From Candidatus Dojkabacteria bacterium (lineage in GTDB: Bacteria > Patescibacteriota > Dojkabacteria > SC72), in contig JAAZAL010000013.1 in NCBI GenBank assembly GCA_012514355.1, positions 1 to 13,070 of the forward strand: a stretch of DNA of 13,070 nt, given 5' to 3'. Both the position numbers and the translations under genes were made by a program. Shown here piece after piece: positions 7,084-13,062 of the stretch. Under the pieces are notes generated by a model. The model saw only the letters and a program-made list of their open reading frames with translations. It ran no database searches and had not been told where the DNA came from. How positions within the stretch are numbered: the stretch's first letter is position 1; every line of letters starts with the position of its first letter.

Positions 7084-8112
7084 ATGATAGACATACTAAA
7101 AGAGAGTTTAAAATATCTATTTATCTCAACAGTTGTTTCTGCTCTATTTGCCCCTATACTAATAAGTATTTTGTACAAATTTAATCAAGTAAGGGGTATT
7201 AAGAAAACAAAACTTGGCTCAAGAGATGGTACTAACTCCATATTCATGAGAATAATGAAAACTACCCAAACTAATGGTACCCCTAATATGGGAGGAGTAT
7301 TAATATGGATTATTGTACCCATAATTTCATATATCTTTATCCCAATATCTCCACAACTTCAAGCCTTACTTATTGGATTTTTACTTTTTGGTTTCTGGGG
7401 TTTTATAGATGTTGCCATATTTACCAATGGTTTTAAAAACAACCCTAAGATAAAAGCCATGCAAGAAACTTTTGAATGGAGATTAGGTAAATTAATATTT
7501 ACCATCTTACTTAATATTGCAGTAATGTATCTTTTATACAACACCAACACCTTTCACTCTATCTCTTTAACAAGTGCTATTACTCTTTCGATTACTCCAG
7601 CACTTTTAATTCTACTTTCAATATTAAGTCAATTTGCAGTATATTCTGGAGAATTAACAGATGGTTTAGACGGCCTTATGGTTGGAATATTTACAATAAT
7701 AGTTTCTGCTATGAGTGTGTTGCTAATAGTTCAACAGAAATATGAATATTTACCATTTCTTTCAATAGTTTTGGGAGTATTAGTAGTAGATCTTTACTTT
7801 AATATTCCTCCTGCTAGATTTTGGAATGGTGGACCTGGAGCTATGCCACTAGCATTTGCAATGTTTTTTATTGGACTCGTAACAGACAATATTCTCCCTT
7901 ACTTTTTTATGTCCTCCATTACTTGGTTAATAATGCTTTCAAGTGCAGTACAGATATTAAGTATGAAATTCTTTCACAAAAGGATATTTAAGATAGCACC
8001 AATACATCATCACTTCCAAGCGGTAGGTTGGCCTCAGTACAAAATAACAATGAGATTTTGGCTATTTACTTTCTTAGGATGTATTGTTGGAATATTTATA
8101 GGATTACTGTAA
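7084..8112 (+). CDS. mraY: MraY-like phospho-MurNAc-pentapeptide transferase with altered active site
   Basis: MraY is the polytopic membrane enzyme that transfers phospho-MurNAc-pentapeptide from UDP to undecaprenyl phosphate, forming lipid I. The 342-residue length and about ten hydrophobic segments fit. Family landmarks are clear: GTPNMGGVLI (65-74), LTDGLDGL (191-198) and APIHHHFQAVGWP (305-317), and the C-terminal half aligns almost without gaps to E. coli MraY. However, the DD pair of the family (E. coli D115-D116) reads GFIDV here (Asp109, Val110), the Asn of NLTDGLDG is Glu190, and the MGDVGSL motif carrying the third essential Asp (E. coli D267) reads NGGPGAM (248-254), with Gly at that position. 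Two of three catalytic aspartates are thus missing. It may be an active variant using other ligands, a transferase with a changed substrate, or a degenerate copy. It is the last + strand gene of the block and ends one base from the stop of the convergent gene. Confidence 0.85.
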   Translation: MIDILKESLKYLFISTVVSALFAPILISILYKFNQVRGIKKTKLGSRDGTNSIFMRIMKTTQTNGTPNMGGVLIWIIVPIISYIFIPISPQLQALLIGFLLFGFWGFIDVAIFTNGFKNNPKIKAMQETFEWRLGKLIFTILLNIAVMYLLYNTNTFHSISLTSAITLSITPALLILLSILSQFAVYSGELTDGLDGLMVGIFTIIVSAMSVLLIVQQKYEYLPFLSIVLGVLVVDLYFNIPPARFWNGGPGAMPLAFAMFFIGLVTDNILPYFFMSSITWLIMLSSAVQILSMKFFHKRIFKIAPIHHHFQAVGWPQYKITMRFWLFTFLGCIVGIFIGLL

Positions 8113-8135
8113 GTTAATCCTTACTACATACAGTA
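8105..8135. repeat. Inverted repeat across convergent gene ends (possible bidirectional terminator)
   Basis: TACTGTA (8105-8111) and TACAGTA (8129-8135) form a perfect 7-bp inverted repeat over the stop codons of mraY and the convergent cysteine-rich gene. A competing GTAAG/CTTAC hairpin (8109-8113 with 8120-8124) lies inside. Neither is followed by a T-run, so terminator function is only suggested by position. Confidence 0.3.
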
Positions 8136-8791
8136 GAGCCGTTCTCACATCTACAGATAAGCTCTTGCCCTTCTGATTGATAAACATCTCCATTGTTTCT
8201 AATATACCCTTCATAAATACAGGTGTCTGCTTGATATACATTTTTGTATTCATCTTGATACTGTAATTTGAATGTTTCAGATATATTTTGATTAAAATTT
8301 TTAATAGTAAATACATTCTCAGATTTACAAGGGATATTAAAAGAGGTATTAGAGAGATTACTTACTACTGTTAATATTAATTTGTCTTCTTGTAATCTAA
8401 AAAAACCCATTTGAGGAGATACTAGATTCTCTGTATTACACATACTACCGATTTCTAAAGTTACTTTTAAATCAGTTCCTACCTTAGATATATCAGAAAA
8501 TTTAACCATCTGATTTACATCTGAGTTAATATCTAAACTGTTTAAGAAATCAAAAGAGTATTCTAATCCATTTGAGGTAAAATCCGTAACACTGTTTTCC
8601 TTACTTACTTGCATATCACATATCTTTTCTCCTTCGCTATTACATATACAATTATTTCCTAAATCATCTCCATATGCACACTGTTTAGATACAAGGTTAT
8701 TTTGAATGTATAGCAAGAAAGTACCCAGTGAGGAGAAAAACAACACAACCGTAATAATTACCAACCAATTGGCATATAACCGACCTTTCAT
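8114..8791 (-). CDS. Membrane-anchored cysteine-rich extracellular protein of unknown function
   Basis: I do not recognise a characterised family for the whole protein. The 225 residues begin with a short basic tail and a single hydrophobic helix (about 9-29), suggesting a signal anchor with the rest outside the cell. Ten cysteines (38, 48, 50, 58, 118, 155, 191, 213, 215, 222) form two similar clusters of the type C-x(n)-C-x-C-x(6-7)-C, one right after the membrane helix and one at the C-terminus, with a central pair between. The C-terminal unit, CIYEGYIRNNGDVYQSEG followed by CRCENGSTVC, resembles the small von Willebrand factor C/pacifastin-like units (C-x-Y-x-G, then CxCxxG, then C) found in many secreted proteins. 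The central part (about 70-180) looks beta-rich. The even cysteine count suggests disulphides. The gene is divergent from tatD and convergent with mraY. Confidence 0.8.
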   Translation of the reverse strand: MKGRLYANWLVIITVVLFFSSLGTFLLYIQNNLVSKQCAYGDDLGNNCICNSEGEKICDMQVSKENSVTDFTSNGLEYSFDFLNSLDINSDVNQMVKFSDISKVGTDLKVTLEIGSMCNTENLVSPQMGFFRLQEDKLILTVVSNLSNTSFNIPCKSENVFTIKNFNQNISETFKLQYQDEYKNVYQADTCIYEGYIRNNGDVYQSEGQELICRCENGSTVCSKD

Positions 8792-8800
8792 AACGGGGAT

Positions 8801-8809
8801 ATTGTATCA
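8801..8809 (-). promoter_or_regulatory. Extended -10 promoter of the cysteine-rich gene
   Basis: Read on the minus strand, TGATACAAT matches the TGnTATAAT extended -10 at all but one position and ends nine bases before the ATG at 8791. There is no Shine-Dalgarno sequence, so the message is leaderless or nearly so. Confidence 0.6.
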
Positions 8810-8895
8810 TATTTTAAGAAAGAAAAGGCAAGTACGAGTTTCTCTAAGTGGAATATATGTTTCTTTGGTATCAATAAAAAAACAAACTATATCTG

Positions 8896-8904
8896 TGTTA
8901 AAAT
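8896..8904 (+). promoter_or_regulatory. Extended -10 promoter of tatD
   Basis: TGTTAAAAT fits TGnTATAAT with one change and ends six bases before the ATG at 8911. Transcription would begin at about the ATG, giving a leaderless message. Confidence 0.6.
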
Positions 8905-8910
8905 ATCCCC

Positions 8911-9816
8911 ATGCATGATTCACATATACATATATCAATGAGTCCCCTGAAGGAAAATATACAAGAGGATATATATGAGTTTACTAGTAACAATGGTAAA
9001 CACATATTAATACAAACTACAGATATTACTGACTATCAAGACAGTTTAGATATGTATACCACTCTTAAAAAGAAATACCCCAAAGTAGTTAATTTAGCAT
9101 TAGGAATACACCCCAGTAGAATAGAGGATGGTGTAGCTAAAAATAATTTAGAAGGAATAGAGATATTTAAATATGCTCAAAAACAATATGAACTCTTTAA
9201 AGAATTTTTTGATAAAAACAAAGAATATATATCAGCAATAGGGGAGTGTGGAATAGATTACTACTCTATGGATCAATATTTTAATTTTTCAAAAGAAACG
9301 AAAGAAGAAATTAAAGAAGCACAAAGGAGAATATTTACTAAACTATGTAAACTTTCTTTAAAAGAAAATCTCCCTATGAGTATACATGCAAGAGATATTA
9401 AAGATAGTGATAAATGTGTTAAAGATACTCTAAAGATATTAGCTAAAGAAGGTAATGGATTAATTAGAGGATCATTTCATAGCTATACAGGTAGTATTAA
9501 GATGTTATATCAGATATTAGATTTAGGATTGTATGTAGGATTTAATGCAATAATTACATATCCTAGTGGAGAAAATGTTAGAGAGATTTTAAAAAATACC
9601 CCATTAGAAAGAATACTCTTTGAAACAGATGGTCCTTTTCTTCCTACTCAGAGTGTAAGAAAGAAAAAGAATGCTACAAAGAGATATGGAAGACCTGTGT
9701 TAGTAAAAGAGATAATAGAGAAGGTAGTAGAAATAAAAGGAATAGAGTATGAAAAAATAGAGAGTATTACAGATATTAACTACATAACTCTTTTTGGGAA
9801 AGAGGATAAACCATAA
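8911..9816 (+). CDS. tatD: TatD-family metal-dependent hydrolase (putative DNase)
   Basis: TatD proteins are TIM-barrel metal-dependent nucleases with 3'-5' exonuclease activity, linked to DNA repair; related YcfH-type members are often uncharacterised. The 301 residues contain the whole metal site in order: DSHIH at the very start (Asp3, His5, His7), GIHP (65-68), GECGIDYY with Glu112, SIHARD with His159, FHSYTGS with His190, and ETDGPFLP with Asp240. The usual length is about 260, and the extra residues lie mainly between GIHP and GECG. The ATG at 8911 is fixed by the DSHIH motif and by the promoter six bases upstream. The last 41 bases overlap the convergent rsmI 3' end. The exact substrate cannot be told from sequence. 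Confidence 0.9.
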   Translation: MHDSHIHISMSPLKENIQEDIYEFTSNNGKHILIQTTDITDYQDSLDMYTTLKKKYPKVVNLALGIHPSRIEDGVAKNNLEGIEIFKYAQKQYELFKEFFDKNKEYISAIGECGIDYYSMDQYFNFSKETKEEIKEAQRRIFTKLCKLSLKENLPMSIHARDIKDSDKCVKDTLKILAKEGNGLIRGSFHSYTGSIKMLYQILDLGLYVGFNAIITYPSGENVREILKNTPLERILFETDGPFLPTQSVRKKKNATKRYGRPVLVKEIIEKVVEIKGIEYEKIESITDINYITLFGKEDKP

Positions 9817-10483
9817 CAACATACTCTCCATGAGGATGCTTATCAAATTCCCTCTTTAAAAGGATCTCTTCTAACTCTTTTGAACTCCCACTTAATACCT
9901 CTTCCCTCATCTTTGTTAAATCTCTAGCAACAACTGTTAAGTTCTCTGGACAAATATTATTAATAGTATTTAATAAAGAAAGCAATCTATTTGGAGATTC
10001 ATATATAATTACAGTATTGCCTAAAGAGAAATATCTCTTTAAAATATCCTTTCTTCTCTCTTTTGATTTAGTTAAAAACCCTAAAAAAATAAATCTATCA
10101 GTAGGAAGACCACTAATAGACAAAGCAGAAATAACTGCACTAGCACCAGGGATACTCTCAATAACATAACCCAACTCTCTTAACTCCCTTACTAATTTAA
10201 AACCAGGATCACTAATCAGTGGAGTTCCACTATCTGATATTAAACCTAAATTCAAACCAATATCTAATTTCTCTTTAACCTTTTCAATTATCCTATCGTG
10301 ATTTTGGTCTCTATAAGAAATTAATTGAGTATTAATCTCATACTTTCTTAAAAGTTTAATACTCTCTCTTGTGTCTTCCGCCAAAACAAAAGGAAGTGAC
10401 TTTAAGATTTCGACAGCCCTAAAAGAAATATCTCCAAGATTACCAATAGGGGTAGCAATTACATAAAGTTTTCCTTTTTCCAT
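9776..10483 (-). CDS. rsmI: RsmI, 16S rRNA C1402 2'-O-methyltransferase (short form)
   Basis: RsmI methylates the ribose 2'-OH of C1402 in 16S rRNA, complementing the N4 methylation by RsmH. The protein has the tetrapyrrole-methylase fold with all signature segments: ATPIGNLGD (10-18), AEDTR (35-39), SDSGTPLISDPG (83-94), IPGASA (111-116), FIFLGFL (131-137), YESPNRL (161-167) and ARDLTKMREE (186-195). At 235 residues it is about 50 shorter than E. coli RsmI (286), ending after GEYVVMVYP, so the small C-terminal domain is absent. It begins 12 bases downstream of truB on the same strand, with no strong Shine-Dalgarno sequence, and is probably co-transcribed with it. Its 3' end overlaps tatD by 41 bases tail to tail. 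Confidence 0.95.
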   Translation of the reverse strand: MEKGKLYVIATPIGNLGDISFRAVEILKSLPFVLAEDTRESIKLLRKYEINTQLISYRDQNHDRIIEKVKEKLDIGLNLGLISDSGTPLISDPGFKLVRELRELGYVIESIPGASAVISALSISGLPTDRFIFLGFLTKSKERRKDILKRYFSLGNTVIIYESPNRLLSLLNTINNICPENLTVVARDLTKMREEVLSGSSKELEEILLKREFDKHPHGEYVVMVYPLSQKELCS

Positions 10484-10495
10484 ATATTAATCTCT

Positions 10496-11179
10496 TTAAA
10501 TATTAATTACTCTTCGAAGTAGCTCTTCTGAATTCTCTAACTCTGTAGAAGAAATAGCCTCAGAAATATTAAAATCTCCAATAGAAACTCTTCTTAAATC
10601 AATTACAGTTGCATATGTGTTAAGTTTAATACCTAAATCATGAATTAATGTTCTAACATATGTCCCAGTGGAACACACTATCTTACACTTAACAATTGGA
10701 TATGCATATTCAAATACCTCATACTGAGAAATATGAATATCTTTCTTCTCAATAGTAAACTGTTTACCCTCTCTTGCTAGATCATATGCTTTTTGACCCT
10801 GAATCTTTTTAGCAGAGTAGTTTGGGGGAGTTTGAGATATATCACCTAAAAAGTTTTTTTCAATTAAATCTTGTATGTCTTTAATATCAGGTTTAAAACC
10901 TTTCTCATCTTTATTTATTACCTTCCCCTCCATATCCTGAGTATCCGTTGCAAAGCCTAACTCCCCAACAACCTCATATACCTTGTTGTAGGTATGGAAG
11001 GTGTTCATAGATTTAGTTGCTTTACCCAAAAGTAAGATTAGTAAACCAGAAGCAAGAGGATCTAGTGTTCCAGCATGACCAATCTTTTGTTCTCTACCTA
11101 AAACTTTTTTAACCTTTCTAATTACATCATATGATGTAATACCCTTCTCCTTGTCTATTAGTAAAATTCCGTCTATCAT
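10496..11179 (-). CDS. truB: TruB, tRNA pseudouridine-55 synthase (no PUA domain)
   Basis: TruB converts U55 in the T-loop of tRNAs to pseudouridine. The catalytic region is clear: KIGHAGTLDPLASGLL (32-47) with catalytic Asp40, the Tyr-containing NKVYEVVGELGFATDTQD, PPNYSAKKIQGQKAYDLAREG, and CSTGTYVRTLIHDLG. At 227 residues it is well below the 300 or so of E. coli TruB and stops soon after the catalytic core, so the C-terminal PUA-type RNA-binding domain is missing. It is the first gene of a minus-strand pair with rsmI. Its ATG is only 36 bases from the divergent methyltransferase ATG. No Shine-Dalgarno sequence is seen; a TATATT on the minus strand (11203 down to 11198) is a possible -10. 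Confidence 0.95.
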   Translation of the reverse strand: MIDGILLIDKEKGITSYDVIRKVKKVLGREQKIGHAGTLDPLASGLLILLLGKATKSMNTFHTYNKVYEVVGELGFATDTQDMEGKVINKDEKGFKPDIKDIQDLIEKNFLGDISQTPPNYSAKKIQGQKAYDLAREGKQFTIEKKDIHISQYEVFEYAYPIVKCKIVCSTGTYVRTLIHDLGIKLNTYATVIDLRRVSIGDFNISEAISSTELENSEELLRRVINI

Positions 11180-11201
11180 ATAAATAGTTAAAGATTTAAT
11201 A

Positions 11202-11207
11202 TATAAT
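11202..11207 (+). promoter_or_regulatory. -10 box of the methyltransferase gene in a 36-base divergent promoter region
   Basis: A perfect TATAAT ends eight bases before the ATG at 11216, so the transcript is leaderless or nearly so. On the other strand a TATATT (11203-11198) overlaps it and could serve truB, which would make the two promoters mutually exclusive. Confidence 0.55.
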
Positions 11208-11215
11208 TATCTCAT

Positions 11216-11743
11216 ATGCCAAACGGTTTAGCACTCGCAGTAAATATATTAATAGTTCTCTTTCTTCTTTCATATATAGTATCAATGATTTTGAATTTCT
11301 TCTCCCCTTACTATGCTACACCCAAAAAATTAGTAAAAGAGATCATAAAGAAGTTTGGAATTAAACCAAATGAAAAATTTGCAGACTTAGGATGCGGTGA
11401 TGGAAGAGTAGTATGGGCAACACACAAAATGTTTAAATGTGAAAGTGTTGGCTATGAAATAAGTCCAGTTCTTTTAATGATGATTAAACTCTCTAAAGCA
11501 GTATACGCTCCATTTAATAAAAAGATTAAGTTTGTAGAGGAAGATTTCTTTAAAGTAGATTTAAAAGGATATGATGTAATATATTGCTGTTTACCAGAAG
11601 ATGTATTAGAACTACTTTCAAACAAATTTAAAAAAGAACTTAAAAAAGGTAGTAGGGTATATTCATACAAAAGAGAGATACCCAATTTAAAGGGTAAGAA
11701 AATAGAAGTTGGAAAACAACATATTTTTGAATATATCCTCTAA
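11216..11743 (+). CDS. Membrane-anchored class I SAM methyltransferase, FAM173/ATPSCKMT-like
   Basis: The 175-residue protein has one N-terminal hydrophobic helix (about 7-29), PYYATPKKLV (31-40), a SAM-binding motif DLGCGDGR (57-64), and GYEISPVLL with the acidic Glu81 that should bind the SAM ribose. It then has EEDFFKVDLKGYDVIYCCLPEDV and a C-terminal beta-rich end. This order (membrane helix, short substrate-side segment, GxGDGR, VGYExxP, then DxxxYDV with a CLP-type motif) resembles FAM173 proteins. Their mitochondrial members methylate lysines of the ADP/ATP carrier and of ATP synthase subunit c. Bacterial homologues are mostly uncharacterised, so a membrane protein substrate is only a guess. 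The active site faces the cytoplasm if the helix is a signal anchor with N-out topology. The start is set by the adjacent TATAAT. Confidence 0.8.
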   Translation: MPNGLALAVNILIVLFLLSYIVSMILNFFSPYYATPKKLVKEIIKKFGIKPNEKFADLGCGDGRVVWATHKMFKCESVGYEISPVLLMMIKLSKAVYAPFNKKIKFVEEDFFKVDLKGYDVIYCCLPEDVLELLSNKFKKELKKGSRVYSYKREIPNLKGKKIEVGKQHIFEYIL

Positions 11744-11807
11744 TATATATTGATTACTTCATATTTCCCAAGTTACCTGCCAAATATCCATTACAATGAA
11801 AAAAGGA

Positions 11808-11813
11808 TATAAT
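11808..11813 (+). promoter_or_regulatory. -10 box of rarA supporting the internal ATG start
   Basis: A perfect TATAAT ends six bases before the ATG at 11820, the same spacing as at mraZ and tatD. It lies inside the frame opened by the upstream ATG at 11796 and so argues against that start. Confidence 0.5.
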
Positions 11814-11819
11814 CAGGGT

Positions 11820-13031
11820 ATGGGAGTATATGAACCATTAGCTTCAAAATATAGGCCTAACAATTTAGATGACTTCATTGGACAACAACATTTAGTTGGT
11901 CCTAATGGACCAATAAGGAAATTTTTAGAACTAGGTAATGTTCCCTCTATGATTTTTTGGGGGCCTCCAGGTACAGGTAAAACTACTTTAGCATATATAA
12001 TATCCTTAAATCTGTATTACGATTTTTACAAAATGCAAGCTGTAAATAGTGGCAAGGAAGATCTAAGAAAGATATTAAAGATTGCAATAAATAACCAACA
12101 GTATAATAAAAAGACAATGCTTTTCTTAGATGAGATACACAGATGGAATAAAGCACAACAAGATACATTACTTCCATATGTAGAAAAGGGAGTAATCACA
12201 TTAATAGGAGCAACAACAGAGAATCCTTCTTTTACAATAATAAGTGCATTACTTTCTAGAACTAAAGTCTTTGTATTTAATCAACATACACCAGAGGATA
12301 TCTCGATTCTTCTCAAAAGAATAATTAAAAAAGAGTACCCTGATTACAAAATTAGTAAAAAGATAATTGATTTAATCTCTGAACTTTCTAATGGGGATAT
12401 TCGTTCTTCTCTAAATATTTTAGAAATGGCTATTACTCTTTCTCAAGCAAATACTAAAAAGGGAGATAAAAAGATAATATCTGAAAAAGAGATAAAAGAG
12501 GTAGTACAAAAACCTCTTTACTATGATAGAGAAGGGGAAGAACATTACAACATTATCTCAGCTATTCATAAATCAATGAGGTCGAGTAATCCAGATGCTG
12601 CAGTTTATTGGGTAGGGAGAATGCTTTCTGCAGGAGAAGATCCTTTGTATGTAGCTAGAAGAATGATTAGGTTTGCTAGTGAGGATATTGGTAATGCTGA
12701 TCCCAATGCTTTAATATTAGCAAACAGTGTATATGAGGCTTGTCAAAAGATAGGTATGCCTGAGTGTGAGATATTTATAATTCAGTTGGCGATATATCTT
12801 TCTAATGCTAAAAAGGATAACAGTGCATATATGGCGGAGTTAAGTGTAAAAGAGGATATTGATAAATATGGTAATTTACCTGTTCCTTTAAATATTAGGA
12901 ACGCTGAAACTAAATTAATGAAAGATATTGGATACGGTAGGGGTTATGAGTATGACCATGATCTAAAGAGTAAGAAGTCACACCAACAGTGTTTACCTGA
13001 TAAATTAAAAAACAGAAGATATATTAAATAG
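11820..13031 (+). CDS. rarA: RarA/MgsA, AAA+ replication-associated recombination ATPase
   Basis: RarA (MgsA, WHIP/Wrnip1 relative) is a tetrameric AAA+ ATPase acting at stalled replication forks and at single-strand gaps, associated with SSB. From the ATG at 11820 it is 403 residues and starts MGVYEPLASKYRPNNLDDFIG, like the family N-terminus. Visible are the Walker A GPPGTGKT, the Walker B LFLDEIHRW, sensor 1 GATTENPSF and the arginine-finger region LLSRTKVF. The C-terminal MgsA domain has DAAVYWVGRMLSAGEDPLYVARRMIRFASEDIGNADP (split around 12590-12710), then VPLNIRNAETKLMKDIGYGRGYEY and a closing LPDKLKNRRY, so it is full length. An in-frame ATG at 11796 would add eight residues, but a TATAAT lies between the two ATGs and no Shine-Dalgarno sequence precedes either. 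Confidence 0.93.
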   Translation: MGVYEPLASKYRPNNLDDFIGQQHLVGPNGPIRKFLELGNVPSMIFWGPPGTGKTTLAYIISLNLYYDFYKMQAVNSGKEDLRKILKIAINNQQYNKKTMLFLDEIHRWNKAQQDTLLPYVEKGVITLIGATTENPSFTIISALLSRTKVFVFNQHTPEDISILLKRIIKKEYPDYKISKKIIDLISELSNGDIRSSLNILEMAITLSQANTKKGDKKIISEKEIKEVVQKPLYYDREGEEHYNIISAIHKSMRSSNPDAAVYWVGRMLSAGEDPLYVARRMIRFASEDIGNADPNALILANSVYEACQKIGMPECEIFIIQLAIYLSNAKKDNSAYMAELSVKEDIDKYGNLPVPLNIRNAETKLMKDIGYGRGYEYDHDLKSKKSHQQCLPDKLKNRRYIK

Positions 13032-13056
13032 TTTTGTAAAATCCCCCTCTTAAAGA

Positions 13057-13062
13057 TATAAT
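13057..13062 (+). promoter_or_regulatory. -10 box at window end, probably for a following gene
   Basis: A perfect TATAAT lies 25 bases after the rarA stop and 8 bases before the window edge. By the spacing seen elsewhere here, a start codon should occur within about the next dozen bases beyond the window. Confidence 0.4.

Larger units (their letters stand above)
8795..8910. repeat. Perfect 9-bp inverted repeat bounding the divergent promoter region
   Basis: GGGGATATT at 8795-8803 and AATATCCCC at 8902-8910 are exact reverse complements. They lie symmetrically next to the start codons of the cysteine-rich gene and tatD, each overlapping the -10 box and the first transcribed bases. Both genes would therefore begin transcription in the same sequence context. 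Confidence 0.55.

Noticed and set aside
8706..8918. Plus-strand open frame of 70 codons over the start of the cysteine-rich gene and the divergent spacer
   Set aside because: It overlaps the coding start of the minus-strand gene and the tatD promoter, has no recognisable family, and its composition looks like an antisense shadow.
11796..11819. ATG at 11796 as the start of rarA
   Set aside because: A TATAAT lies between it and the ATG at 11820, and the family N-terminus matches the shorter form. It remains possible if a promoter further upstream is used.
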